From NCBI GenBank assembly GCA_036365145.1, contig JAEOAD010000004.1, positions 52,665,001-52,729,000 on the forward strand: 64,000 bases of DNA, given 5' to 3'. The translations under genes and the position numbers were made by a program. Position 1 is the first letter of the stretch. The number at the start of each line of letters is the position of its first letter. A model generated the notes under the pieces. It did no database searches. It saw only the letters and a program-made list of their open reading frames with translations, and had not been told where the DNA came from. The stretch is from Orientallactaga sibirica (lineage: Eukaryota > Chordata > Mammalia > Rodentia > Dipodidae). Shown piece after piece: positions 35,009-46,850 of the stretch.

Positions 35009-35272
35009 CGGGCTGGAGAGATGGCTTAGCGGTTAAGGCGCTTGCCTGCTAAGCCTAAGAACCTGGTTCCAATCTCCAGGTCCCATGTTTAGCCAGATGA
35101 AAAAAGTGATGCAAGGGTGCAATGCCGCACTTGCTCACAAGGGGGCGCACACATCTGGATTTTGTTCACAGCAGCTGAGAGACTGCTGGTGTGCCCATTC
35201 TCTATCTTTCTCCCTCTCCCTCTCTCTCTGTATGTCTCTTTCGGTGTCTCTTTCCAAAAATAAAAAAAAAAT
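35009..35272 (+). mobile_element. tRNA-headed T+ SINE, best-preserved copy
   Basis: Head GGCTGGAGAGATGGCTTAGC with an A-box match (TGGCTTAGCGG), B-box-like 'ggttccaatctcc', then 'cacaagggggcgcacaca', 'ctccctctccctctctctct' and an AATAAAAA tail. This copy is the closest to an intact family member in the window. Confidence 0.9.
35135..35148 (+). promoter_or_regulatory. CTCF-like motif inside SINE
   Basis: TCACAAGGGGGCGC matches the CTCF core CCASYAGRKGGCRS at 12 of 14 positions. Other copies in the window have decayed versions (CACAAGGTTGCATA, ACAAAGTGGCACAG). Confidence 0.4.
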
Positions 35273-35429
35273 CACAATTATTATGTGATAGATTATAATT
35301 ATTAATCAACCAGTTATAGAAATTGAGATAGAATGAGTTGAATACATTTTCTCTTTTTAGTGTGATAAATTTTTCTCCTTAGATTTAAATAATTATATTT
35401 TAGACACTACTAATACTACTGATACTTTT
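35273..35429. other. Unique AT-rich stretch
   Basis: Nothing recognised. Confidence 0.45.
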
Positions 35430-35862
35430 AATATTCCATGAAATCAGGATGACTGTACTGGATGTGATATAACTGTCATTGGGCTTCTAAGTCATAAGTT
35501 TCTGCTGATCAATGTGCCCGAGGGAAAACAGCATTAGCAGTGTCACTTTCTAATTACTCACTTGTTCTCACATTCAGAGAATTACCTTCCATTTGTGGGC
35601 TTCTTTGCAAAAGCCTTTCTACATTTCTTGTTCATATTGGGTGGGTGAATTTCTTTAAACTCTCAATCTGCTTAACTGGTGTGCTTAAATTACAACAGTT
35701 TAAATAGGAGCAAAGGCCACTTGCCTTATTGAACTCTCACCGTTGCATCCGGATGTCATAATAAACCACACATGACACGTGGTGGTCTCACATTTGAGCT
35801 CAATGAGGATCTCCATGCCAATTTGCATATTATATATCAGAATAGCTTTATATATTTATTCC
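35430..35862. promoter_or_regulatory. Candidate conserved non-coding block
   Basis: Repeat-free and without a coding ORF. It contains an E-box GACACGTGGT, a RUNX-like AACCACA, an octamer ATTTGCATA (about 35820), and homeodomain words (CTAATTACTC). The mix of motifs and composition suggests a regulatory element. No conservation data are available. Confidence 0.3.
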
Positions 35863-38340
35863 TTATGAGATAAAATGTTAAAAGGAATTCTAATGTTTTA
35901 TTTTCATCACCATACCCAGCATGGTCTCTGCTGACTTATAAGTGGAAGAATAATACTTTCTTTTTTATACTTCTCTTTGTCACAATTTTCATAAGAAGTA
36001 ATATGTGTTATAAGTTCCACAAATATTTGGTGAATTAATAAGCCCACATCCGCCCTTGATCTAAAAGTTCGGAGTTGATCTTCAGCATTTGCCATATGTC
36101 TGTGTTTCACGATTTCACATGGTAGCTATAAAGCATGACTTCTTATTTATCGTTGTCCTGAAATCATATGTGGCTAATTGTCTCCTCTAAAACAACTTAT
36201 TTGTTGACTTATAGTCAAAGCCCATTTGAAAATGGTTTTATCTATGTGTGATGGCTGGCTTCTCTCCAGTTGTGTTTTGTTCTCATTACATATTTTATTT
36301 TTAATGCTTTTAAAGAAATGTATACCCAACACATATGTGAATTATGACAATATGTGATAAAAATTCCATTGCAAACCAAGTATTAATCTGTGTTTTCTTT
36401 ACCAATTCTCTTTTTCCCAGCCCCAACTCTCAGCAGCTAAGTGATGGGCAGACATGGGTTGACATCCTTCTTGCTGTCAGTATTTTCCATCACAGGAAAG
36501 GAATTTAATTTACAAAAAGCACATCTGGTAAATGCCATTTCAATGAATGATGAAAGTCCCTCATAGTCCCGAAAACGTCATTCGTTCATGGTGTGTGTCA
36601 TTCATGTTGTCTGTAATTGCTAAAGATGTAATTTCTTCCTGATTTGCTTGACTGTGGTTGTCACTTCTAATATTTTACATACAGACATCTTTAGGAACCA
36701 TCTTCAATTGAAAGTGTTTGTTGTTCTATGTAATTTTAAAATTTGTAATTCAGTTTTTAAGTTTTTAATACAGAAAAGGAAATAAGAAATCAGAATGTGA
36801 TTAGTGGTGGCAGCATTTTGTTGTTGTGCTACTGTGTTTTGTTTGTTTGTTTTTCTTTCTTGCTTCTTTCTTGGTTAAGAAAGTGACTTCTTACCTTGTA
36901 CATGTTTCTTCACAATCACTGTATAGACCTTAGGCAAGTATTGTTTTTCTGTACTGTATGTTCCTGTAGACCCCTCAATGATGACAACCAGGGTCTTGTC
37001 TGTCAGCACATATGGGTGAAATGTAGCAGAGTCTTTCTTTTCCACTTTCATTGTTTAGAGAAAAAATAACTTCCCTACAGCTTTGTTAGAATCTTGGGAG
37101 CTACTTAAATCTGGCAAACATACAACCTAGATTTCAGAGGGAGTTTAGATTTCAACACTTCTTCTCATCTGACAGGGTTTTTTTTTTTTTCCTTCTTTCT
37201 TTCATAGTGCAGTTAACTGATGAGGGAGGATGAAGGCACTCTCTTTGAACAGATTCATTTGACAGTTTCTGTGGTTTATGTACACATACGATCACTCAGG
37301 TCTCTCCAATCTTGGTTACTTTATAATGCTCTTAAACTATTCTCACTCCCAAGCAAGTAGATATCTTTTATCAAAATGTGACACATATTCACTTGGAAGG
37401 TATAAAATGTCTTTAGGAAGAGTAAAAATGATTTTCTGAATCCTGTGATGTAGTTTATTTGGTGGTAGGATTGAAAAATGCAAAACCAGAAATTATAATA
37501 GTAATGGAAACTTGGTCAAGATAATTTCTTTAAAAAAATAACAGTGTTTGATTTCAAATTTGAAAATCAATGCTTGTTGCTTTCAATGTTTGGGTAATAT
37601 AGAAAAAATAAAATCAACCAGTTCTCACCAGATAGCTACACTCTTTAAACAAATTTAAATAACAACAACATGAGGAAGTTGAAATTTAATTGTGCTTTTC
37701 CTCATGACTTTAGGGATTAATGGTTTATGTGAATTTTCTAGGTCTTGAATTCATTTTAGTAATTTTCATATTTTAATATAATTTTAATAATATATTTTAA
37801 TAATATTTTTATATTTTAATTTTTATATTTTAATATTATTATTTACTATTAATATTTTGCTTTCTTTAATTTATGATAAAATTAAATCACATTTTGTTTC
37901 TCAACCTCCTAATGCAAGCTTTTGCATAAAAGGCAAGGGTCATTCACTTTTATTCTTGCTGATCAAATAATGAGGGGTCTTAAGGTTATTCCCTCTCACC
38001 ATGGATAGTGGTACCTCCTTTATGTTTGGTTTGGTTGCTTTCCCATATTGTTGTTTGTTCATAGAAATAAGAGTCTTGATTTTTTCCTATTACATGGAGT
38101 AGATTTGCATAAGTAGCCTAGAGTGGAAGCAGTGATACTTGTGTAGGAGCTATCAGACCAAAGAATTTAATAGAACTGCAGCACTTCCTCCTTGGAAGGG
38201 AAATCATCTCCTAACATACTGCTTCTGTGCTTCCTCACATCATGGCAGACACAGGCAGCAATAGTACGTGCACATCTCCATGAAGTTGATTCTTCAGGTT
38301 GTTTCCTACTGATACTCATGCTTCATGGTTGTGAGGATCA
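35863..38340. other. Unique AT-rich stretch
   Basis: About 2.5 kb without recognised insertions. It includes a (GTTT)-rich run at 36838-36861 and a very AT-rich low-complexity tract at 37755-37860 (TTTTAATA-type repeats). A short block at 36520-36650 with retained CpGs looks less random. No coding ORF. Confidence 0.5.
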
Positions 38341-38344
38341 CTTA

Positions 38345-38437
38345 GCGTTTGGCTTTCCTGATTCCTAGGGAATTGAATCTAGGCCAGCAGGCTTTGTAAG
38401 CAAGCACTGTTAACTACTGAGTCATCTCCACAGCTGA
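38345..38437 (-). mobile_element. tRNA-headed SINE head fragment
   Basis: Only the head half is recognisable: 'agggaattgaatctaggcca', 'caggctttgtaagcaagcac', 'gagtcatctccacagctg'. Confidence 0.65.
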
Positions 38438-38498
38438 GAAATAACTATTTTAGGAACTTGGCTCAGAGTCTTCAAGACTGTTCCTGGAACAAAAACAA

Positions 38499-38543
38499 AA
38501 AAACAAACAAACAAACAAACAAACAAACAAACAAACAAACAAA
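38499..38543. repeat. (CAAA)n microsatellite
   Basis: About 11 CAAA units. It explains the minus ORFs with repeated FVCLFVCL residues. Confidence 0.95.
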
Positions 38544-38904
38544 ACTTGGTATCTTTGGGCCAGCTGCATCTGGTTTCTGGCAGACCAATAGAGTTTTTCT
38601 TTTGAAAGACTATGAAGATGACCATCATCATGTTTCTCACAATTGTTTGTTTTCCTTAAGCAATGTAAAAAGCCTAAGCCTCCACATTTAACTTCAATAC
38701 AGTAAAGCACTTCTTACTCAGAATAAAGTTCTATGAGACTTCTTGAATACATATAGTCCTATAATTACCATTGCTATCAAGCTTAGCAATTCCATCAGTA
38801 TAAGAAACTGTGAGAATGGACTTTGAGGCCCCCTACCCTTCACCCCTGGATCCAATCATTTTGTATTTTTCCACAGCTTCTCATTGAAAATGATTCAGAC
38901 ATTA

Positions 38905-39216
38905 TCCTCCCTCCTCCTCTTCCTTCCTTCCTCCATCCCTCCCTCTCTTCCTTTCCTTTCCTTTCCTTTCCTTTCCTTTCCTTTCCTTTCCTTTCCTTTC
39001 CTTTCCTTTCCTTTCCTTTCCTTTCCTTTCCTTTCCTTTCCTTTCCTTTCCTTTCCTTTCTTTCCTTTCCTCCTTCCCTCTCTCCTCCTCCTCTCCCTCC
39101 CCCTCTCCTCCTCTCCCCTCTCCCCATCCCTCTCCCTTCCTTCCTTCCTTCCTTCCTTCCTTCCTTCCTTCCTTCCTTCCTTCCTTCCTTCCTTCCTTCC
39201 TTCCTTCCTTCCATTT
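38905..39216. repeat. Polypyrimidine tract: (TTTCC)n then (TTCC)n
   Basis: About 310 bp with almost no purines on the plus strand. It has (CCTTT)n from 38948 to about 39070, mixed CT, then (TTCC)n from about 39138 to 39211. It ends 53 bp before the start of the 4.28-kb duplication. The long ORFs over it (up to 142 codons) are products of the repeat. Confidence 0.97.
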
Positions 39217-39515
39217 CTTTCATTTTGTTCTTAAGGAGAAGTCCATGATTTGTGTCTATCTTATCCACTGACTAGTTGAAGGACATTTGACTTGGATTAA
39301 CTAAGAATGAAACTAGTCTGATGATTTCTGTTCAGTGTTTTGAGTAAGATAAATCAATGAATATAGAGCTGGTACTTAATAATCATTTGTGTATAGCTAT
39401 GAATAATATAGAAACTCAAATTTCCCCAGACTGTTTCAGAAGAAGACCTGTATTTAACTCAGCACTAAACAAATAGAAAAACACAGAAATATAATCTGTC
39501 ACCTTCCCACCACAA

Positions 39516-39803
39516 TTAAAAACCCTTCTTCTTATTTTTACACATATTTCCTCCTATTTGTTTCCGGTTTAAAAATTCCCTCCATTTATCCTCAGAAAAG
39601 ATTTTCTTACAAGGCCATTTTCCTTTCTCAACTGCTTTATATATGTCCATGTCATTCCACCACCTCATGGAAACTACTTTTATGTAATCACCATGGAATC
39701 TTCCTGGTACAAGAGTCAATGAGTTTTTATACTGTTTCCGTCTTTTCCAGTCTTCCTTGTATTTGCCACTGTGTGCCACTTCTTTTGTTTTACCTTGAAG
39801 CAT
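39516..39803 (-). other. Unassigned ORF in duplication copy 1
   Basis: A 95-codon lysine- and tryptophan-rich ORF. I do not recognise a family. There is no start context, splice site or poly-A evidence. A single T insertion in copy 2 (near 44066) changes its N-terminus. It is probably non-coding. Confidence 0.15.
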
Positions 39804-40004
39804 TTGTTGCTATACATAGAATATTGAATACAGTCAAATTTAATTTGATACAGTCAATTTTAAGTATTCTTTTACTATATTATTATTTATTATTACTATA
39901 TTCTTTTACTATATTATTATCTTCTGTTCCCCAAATTTTAATTTTTGAAATGTTCAGACCCACAGAAATTTTAAGAAAAGTGAAAAGGCACACATACACT
40001 TACA

Positions 40005-40187
40005 ATTATATGAAAGAGGCAGAGAGGGGAGAGAATGGGCATTGCAGGGCCTCTAGTCACTGTGAATGAACTCCAGCTATATGCATTATCTTGTGCATCT
40101 GACTTACGTAGGTACTGGGGAAATGAACCTGGGTCCTTAGGCTTCGAAGCCAAGTGCCTTAACCCCTAAGCCATCTCTCCATACCCT
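40005..40187 (-). mobile_element. tRNA-headed T+ SINE (duplication copy 1)
   Basis: Antisense layout: 'gaaagaggcagagaggggag', 'ggcctctagtcactgtgaat', 'aacctgggtccttaggcttc', 'taagccatctctccataccc'. Confidence 0.9.
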
Positions 40188-40329
40188 ATTTTTTTTTCAA
40201 ATTTTATCATGTCGTAATATTCAATTCTCTCTCTTTCTAAATCTATATATGAAGATATTTACATGTGCCAATGTCAATGTGCTTTCTACACACATTTTTT
40301 TCTGTATTATAGAAGAAAGTTTAATAATT

Positions 40330-40612
40330 TAACTTTTTGTTTAGGGCTATTATTTATTTCAAGTTAACTTCTGTGTGAAGTGTGAGGTAAAGGTCAGGTT
40401 CACTTTGTGTACATGCATATTCAATTTTCCCATCTTCATTTGCTGAGAACATCTTTTATCATTAAATTACCTTATTTCTGAAAATCATCTGACTATATCA
40501 GTGCAAGTATAGTTATCCACACTATTTTATCCATTTTTTATGTGTTTGTCATTATAGCATTGTATCTTGATTACTATAGCTTCATTCATCTACAATAACT
40601 TATACTCACATA
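40330..40612 (-). mobile_element. Ancient L1 fragment, piece 1 (copy 1)
   Basis: Words in antisense order such as 'gtgtgaggtaaaggtcaggt', 'catattcaattttcccatct' and 'gattactatagcttcattca' match the ORF2 C-terminal region of old mammalian L1s. The copy 2 equivalent is at 44611-44893. Confidence 0.55.
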
Positions 40613-40626
40613 TTTTATTTATATAG

Positions 40627-40632
<6 letters not shown>

Positions 40633-40662
<30 letters not shown>
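40633..40662. repeat. (GT)n, copy 1
   Basis: A GT run that is 8 bp shorter than its partner at 44914-44951. Confidence 0.95.
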
Positions 40663-40665
<3 letters not shown>

Positions 40666-40983
40666 AAAATCAAGTTTTCGTTTTAAAGCAGTATGTATGA
40701 CACAGAATTATTGAGAACGTATTAAAATAGTTCACACATTCAGATTTCTTTATCTTTCACCTTAAATAGTATGACACTACTATCACAATTAATGAAATTT
40801 GAAGATAAGATACGTTATCATTAAGTACACACTTATTGAATACACATTTTATTCAGATTTATCAGGTCTCTTTTATTGTTAGGTTTTTTTTTTTTTTTTT
40901 TTTTTTGTCATGGGGCCTAGTCATGAAACCATAGAACATTATGTAACATTTAGCAGTCAACTCTCCTTAGGGTTGTCTGGCCA

Positions 40984-40988
40984 AAAAA

Positions 40989-41020
<32 letters not shown>

Positions 41021-41025
41021 TAAAT
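40984..41025. repeat. (AAAT)n(AAT)n, copy 1
   Basis: An A/T microsatellite that differs by one base net from its partner at 45273-45313. A poly-T run of about 24 lies upstream at 40884-40906 (45174-45195 in copy 2). Confidence 0.9.
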
Positions 41026-41534
41026 AACAGTTTCTCAGACTTTTCTTATTTTACTGATCTTGACGTGTTTTGTAGAATATGTTTTGTCAGAGGTTTGTCT
41101 GACGTTTTTCTCATGATCATATTGAAGGAATGCACTTTTAGGATGAAAGAAAAGTGCTTTTTCCATTATATCAAGGCTAGTGATAGGAACATACTACACA
41201 TACCTTGATGTGCATCATAAGTTAATTCTAAGAATGATTCATGGTGTGGATGCTCATCTTGATCTTATGCACCACACATTACTCTTCCCTATCTCCCTCA
41301 GCCTCATTGCATTCCTCATCACTTACTAGTAAATTTACCATGTAAATCTCATTAGGGAGGGGAGTGGCCTCCCAAGCCCTTCCTCTTTCTATAACAGTAG
41401 ACTGGTACTATCATGATCAGGTCTTGGGTAGGTACCCACATCTGGTGTGAATTTGTGAGTTCAATCCATTGGCCTGTTAATTTCTTGCAAACTCATTATC
41501 TTTTCCGTCATTGGATAGATGCTATTGTTTGTTA

Positions 41535-41890
41535 GGGCTACTTTCACAAAATAACACAGACTAGATGGTTTATAAATAATGGAAATTTATTACTCACAGT
41601 TCTACAGACTAGAAACTCTAGACCAAGACAATACTAGGTTCAATGTTTTGTAAGGGACGTCTTCCTGGGTTGTCATCTTCAGCCTACAGCCTCAGATATT
41701 GAATACACCATTACACCAGAAGTTCTCTTAAGACTCTTTTATGGAGGTGTTAATGTCATTGTCAGTGGGTCTGCTTTCATGAAATTATTACCTTCCATAG
41801 GCCCTGTCTTATAGTATCATTACTTTAGCATCAGGATTAGTGATTCAATATTATTTTGCAAAAATACACATTTTCAAACCATAACTAAAA
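41535..41890 (+). mobile_element. Old dispersed repeat, family uncertain (copy 1)
   Basis: The start 'gttagggctactttcacaaa', then 'taatggaaatttattactca', and an end near 'ttcaaaccataac' match a widespread mammalian repeat whose name I cannot give with confidence. The copy 2 equivalent is 45821-46176. Confidence 0.4.
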
Positions 41891-42064
41891 TTATATTGTA
41901 TGAATGCACCAAACTTGTTTATCAACCCCCATTTCAAGGTTGTTTTTGCTAATTCCAGTGAATATGGATATATAGAGAGAAGTTCAGTGAATGTGAATAC
42001 AAATACTCACATGATATAGGAAAATCCTCTGTCTTTCTGTACCTTCACTCCAACTTTCCTTTTT

Positions 42065-42172
42065 TGTCTCCCCTCCCCCTTTTGTGGTGCCAGAAATTGA
42101 ATTTAGGGACTTGTACATGTCAGGCAAGTTCTCTACCAATGGCCTACATACTCAGTCTCTTCTCGCTCTTAA
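42065..42172 (-). mobile_element. ID/B4-like SINE head fragment (copy 1)
   Basis: 'tttgtggtgccagaaattga', 'gacttgtacatgtcaggcaa' and 'accaatggcctacatactca' are antisense ID/B4 head words. The copy 2 equivalent is 46351-46458. Confidence 0.5.
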
Positions 42173-42511
42173 CAGTCTATTTAAAGCAGAGTCTAAGTAA
42201 ATCTCTTTGATCTGTTTTTCTTCTTAAATTATCATTATATCTATGAACCCATCCTCAATGTCACATAGATTTTTTTTCCTTCTAATAGTGTTTTAGGTAT
42301 ATTTTTAAGTTATTCTCTTTGTAGTTAAATCTAAGATCAATACTGAGATAACTTCAGTGGAAGTTGTAAAAATTGTGTTATTTTATTAATCCAAGTCTTT
42401 CAGTATTGTTTATTGAAAAACCTATCAACTTCCTGAATTATTTTTAAGGCTTTATAAAATTTGTTGTATATAATTAAAGTCTATAGGCCCTACATTTTTA
42501 CCTTAGTAACA

Positions 42512-42533
42512 ATCTATCATCTGTCTATCTATC

Positions 42534-42576
<43 letters not shown>

Positions 42577-42592
42577 CATCCATCCATTTATC
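42512..42592. repeat. (TATC)n, copy 1
   Basis: Tetranucleotide run ending in CATC units, three units (12 bp) longer than the partner at 46798-46866. Confidence 0.95.
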
Positions 42593-42689
42593 ATCTATAT
42601 ATCTATCTACCATCTATTATTTTACCAACATCATGCTGCATCCATTATTTTAACTTCATCATGATTAGATGGTTCAAATATTATACTTT

Positions 42690-43330
42690 CAATTGTACAG
42701 TAGTCTTGTTGATTATTCTATACCTTTTGCCTTTACATAAACTTAAAATCAATTTGTTGATCTCTACAAAGCCACTTTCAGGGATTTTGAGGAAGGTCCA
42801 AATGGAGTCATGAATCAATGTTGAAGTATTGTTATTTTAACATTATTGAGTCTTCTAATTTATGAACATGAAATATCATTCCAGTTTCAGACCTTTGGTA
42901 TCTTTTATCCATGTTTTTATTTAGTTTTCTATATACAAACCATATGTATAGTTTGCTTTAAAAATTAGACCTAACTATAGTATGTTTTGGTGATATTGTA
43001 TATGATATTTATAAATAATTTCTAATAAATTAATTGTTCTGAATATTGACCTAAATATTTGGTGTTAGTCAAATTTTTTCTTTGCAGATTATTTGGTAGT
43101 TTTCTTCAGTGAATTCATGTTATCATTGAATTTCATACTTTAAAACTTATTTGTTTTCTTATTCCAGTTAGAATTTTCAGCATGAAGTTGAATAAAAATA
43201 GTAAAATAGAACATCATTGCTTTGTTCACAATCTTAGGGAAAAGTGGCTAGTCTTTCACAAGAAAATATAATGCTTGCTGTAAGTGTTTTGTAGCTGTTC
43301 TCTACTGAATTGAGGAAATTAATAAGTGGA
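42690..43330 (-). mobile_element. Ancient L1 fragment, piece 2 (copy 1)
   Basis: It includes 'aatcaatttgttgatctcta', 'ttattgagtcttctaattta', 'tatgaacatgaaatatcatt' and 'atcattgctttgttcacaat', in the order of the antisense RT-to-C-terminal part of old mammalian L1 ORF2. With piece 1 it probably forms one element split by about 2 kb of later sequence. The copy 2 equivalent is about 46968-47608. Confidence 0.55.
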
Positions 43331-43794
43331 AATAGGCCTAGTGTCCCTTCCAATGAATTGTATCAGGTAAAGCAATAGTAGATACCACTTAACTCAAAGA
43401 GAGAAAATGAAATGCCTACCACCAATGATAGCAGTTTCTGAGAATATGCAGCCATATTTAATCTATCCAGATTAACTTGAACTACAAATTGTTTATATTT
43501 CTTCCACATAGAAAATATACTCACTTATAAATCTCATGAACTATTATTGACTAGTTGAAGGACATTTGACTTGGATTAACTAAGAATGAAACTAGTCTGA
43601 TGATTTCTGTTCAGTGTTTTGAGTAAGATAAATCAATGAATATAGAGCTGGTACTTAATAATCATTTGTGTATAGCTATGAATAATATAGAAACTCAAAT
43701 TTCCCCAGACTGTTTCAGAAGAAGACCTGTATTTAACTCAGCACTAAACAAATAGAAAAACACAGAAATATAATCTGTCACCTTCCCACCACAA

Positions 43795-44097
43795 TTAAAA
43801 ACCCTTCTTCTTATTTTTACACATATTTCCTCCTATTTGTTTCCGGTTTAAAAATTCCCTCCATTTATCCTCAGAAAAGATTTTCTTACAAGGCCATTTT
43901 CCTTTCTCAACTGCTTTATATATGTCCATGTCATTCCACCACCTCATGGAAACTACTTTTATGTAATCACCATGGAATCTTCCTGGTACAAGAGTCAATG
44001 AGTTTTTATACTGTTTCCGTCTTTTCCAGTCTTCCTTGTATTTGCCACTGTGTGCCACTTCTTTTTGTTTTACCTTGAAGCATTTGTTGCTATACAT
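43795..44097 (-). other. Unassigned ORF in duplication copy 2
   Basis: The same frame as the copy 1 ORF at 39516-39803, but with a different N-terminal stretch because of a one-base T insertion. The shift in reading supports a non-coding status. Confidence 0.15.
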
Positions 44098-44284
44098 AGA
44101 ATATTGAATACAGTCAAATTTAATTTGATACAGTCAATTTTAAGTATTCTTTTACTATATTATTATTTATTATTACTATATTCTTTTACTATATTATTAT
44201 CTTCTGTTCCCCAAATTTTAATTTTTGAAATGTTCAGACCCACAGAAATTTTAAGAAAAGTGAAAAGGCACACATACACTTACA

Positions 44285-44467
44285 ATTATATGAAAGAGGC
44301 AGAGAGGGGAGAGAATGGGCATTGCAGGGCCTCTAGTCACTGTGAATGAACTCCAGCTATATGCATTATCTTGTGCATCTGACTTACGTAGGTACTGGGG
44401 AAATGAACCTGGGTCCTTAGGCTTCGAAGCCAAGTGCCTTAACCCCTAAGCCATCTCTCCATACCCT
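44285..44467 (-). mobile_element. tRNA-headed T+ SINE (duplication copy 2)
   Basis: Identical to the SINE at 40005-40187 at an offset of 4280. Confidence 0.9.
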
Positions 44468-44907
44468 ATTTTTTTTTCAAATTTTATCATGTCGTAATAT
44501 TCAATTCTCTCTCTTTCTAAATCTATATATGAAGATATTTACATGTGCCAATGTCAATGTGCTTTCTACACACATTTTTTTTCTGTATTATAGAAGAAAG
44601 TTTAATAATTTAACTTTTTGTTTAGGGCTATTATTTATTTCAAGTTAACTTCTGTGTGAAGTGTGAGGTAAAGGTCAGGTTCACTTTGTGTACATGCATA
44701 TTCAATTTTCCCATCTTCATTTGCTGAGAACATCTTTTATCATTAAATTACCTTATTTCTGAAAATCATCTGACTATATCAGTGCAAGTATAGTTATCCA
44801 CACTATTTTATCCATTTTTTATGTGTTTGTCATTATAGCATTGTATCTTGATTACTATAGCTTCATTCATCTACAATAACTTATACTCACATATTTTATT
44901 TATATAG

Positions 44908-44913
<6 letters not shown>

Positions 44914-44951
<38 letters not shown>
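44914..44951. repeat. (GT)n, copy 2
   Basis: The expanded partner of the run at 40633-40662. Confidence 0.95.
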
Positions 44952-44954
<3 letters not shown>

Positions 44955-46797
44955 AAAATCAAGTTTTCGTTTTAAAGCAGTATGTATGACACAGAATTAT
45001 TGAGAACGTATTAAAATAGTTCACACATTCAGATTTCTTTATCTTTCACCTTAAATAGTATGACACTACTATCACAATTAATGAAATTTGAAGATAAGAT
45101 ACGTTATCATTAAGTACACACTTATTGAATACACATTTTATTCAGATTTATCAGGTCTCTTTTATTGTTAGGTGTTTTTTTTTTTTTTTTTTTTTGTCAT
45201 GGGGCCTAGTCATGAAACCATAGAACATTATGTAACATTTAGCAGTCAACTCTCCTTAGGGTTGTCTGGCCAAAAAATAAATAAATAAATAATAATAATA
45301 ATAATAAATAAATAACAGTTTCTCAGACTTTTCTTATTTTACTGATCTTGACGTGTTTTGTAGAATATGTTTTGTCAGAGGTTTGTCTGACGTTTTTCTC
45401 ATGATCATATTGAAGGAATGCACTTTTAGGATGAAAGAAAAGTGCTTTTTCCATTATATCAAGGCTAGTGATAGGAACATACTACACATACCTTGATGTG
45501 CATCATAAGTTAATTCTAAGAATGATTCATGGTGTGGATGCTCATCTTGATCTTATGCACCACACATTACTCTTCCCTATCTCCCTCAGCCTCATTGCAT
45601 TCCTCATCACTTACTAGTAAATTTACCATGTAAATCTCATTAGGGAGGAGTGGCCTCCCAAGCCCTTCCTCTTTCTATAACAGTAGACTGGTACTATCAT
45701 GATCAGGTCTTGGGTAGGTACCCACATCTGGTGTGAATTTGTGAGTTCAATCCATTGGCCTGTTAATTTCTTGCAAACTCATTATCTTTTCCGTCATTGG
45801 ATAGATGCTATTGTTTGTTAGGGCTACTTTCACAAAATAACACAGACTAGATGGTTTATAAATAATGGAAATTTATTACTCACAGTTCTACAGACTAGAA
45901 ACTCTAGACCAAGACAATACTAGGTTCAATGTTTTGTAAGGGACGTCTTCCTGGGTTGTCATCTTCAGCCTACAGCCTCAGATATTGAATACACCATTAC
46001 ACCAGAAGTTCTCTTAAGACTCTTTTATGGAGGTGTTAATGTCATTGTCAGTGGGTCTGCTTTCATGAAATTATTACCTTCCATAGGCCCTGTCTTATAG
46101 TATCATTACTTTAGCATCAGGATTAGTGATTCAATATTATTTTGCAAAAATACAAATTTTCAAACCATAACTAAAATTATATTGTATGAATGCACCAAAC
46201 TTGTTTATCAACCCCCATTTCAAGGTTGTTTTTGCTAATTCCAGTGAATATGGATATATAGAGAGAAGTTCAGTGAATGTGAATACAAATACTCACATGA
46301 TATAGGAAAATCCTCTGTCTTTCTGTACCTTCACTCCAACTTTCCTTTTTTGTCTCCCCTCCCCCTTTTGTGGTGCCAGAAATTGAATTTAGGGACTTGT
46401 ACATGTCAGGCAAGTTCTCTACCAATGGCCTACATACTCAGTCTCTTCTCGCTCTTAACAGTCTATTTAAAGCAGAGTCTAAGTAAATCTCTTTGATCTG
46501 TTTTTCTTCTTAAATTATCATTATATCTATGAACCCATCCTCAATGTCACATAGATTTTTTTTCCTTCTAATAGTGTTTTAGGTATATTTTTAAGTTATT
46601 CTCTTTGTAGTTAAATCTAAGATCAATACTGAGATAACTTCAGTGGAAGTTGTAAAAATTGTGTTATTTTATTAATCCAAGTCTTTCAGTATTGTTTATT
46701 GAAAAACCTATCAACTTCCTGAATTATTTTTAAGGCTTTATAAAATTTGTTGTATATAATTAAAGTCTATAGGCCCTACATTTTTACCTTAGTAACA

Positions 46798-46819
46798 ATC
46801 TATCATCTGTCTATCTATC

Positions 46820-46850
<31 letters not shown>

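Larger units (their letters stand above)
39269..43547. repeat. Tandem duplication, copy 1 (4279 bp)
   Basis: The unit starts TGACTAGTTGAAGG and ends CTCATGAACTATTAT, and is followed at once by a second copy. It holds a SINE, an old L1 split in two, microsatellites and unrecognised sequence. The breakpoint is exact to the base, and the flank before the unit (TTATCCAC) shows no microhomology with its end. Confidence 0.97.

Noticed and set aside
35009..35080. tRNA-like sequence with A and B boxes
   Set aside because: It is the head of a dispersed SINE with a (TC)n body and AATAAA tail. The cloverleaf is not intact, so it is not a tRNA gene.
38823..39268. Long overlapping ORFs of 116-142 codons on both strands
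   Set aside because: They are translations of the TTTCC/TTCC polypyrimidine tract (repeating LSFPF, PSFLPS, KERKG). There is no protein-coding signal.
42512..42592. Short regular tetranucleotide repeats that could suggest a repeat-spacer array
   Set aside because: Plain TATC microsatellite without spacers, and this is a mammalian genome.
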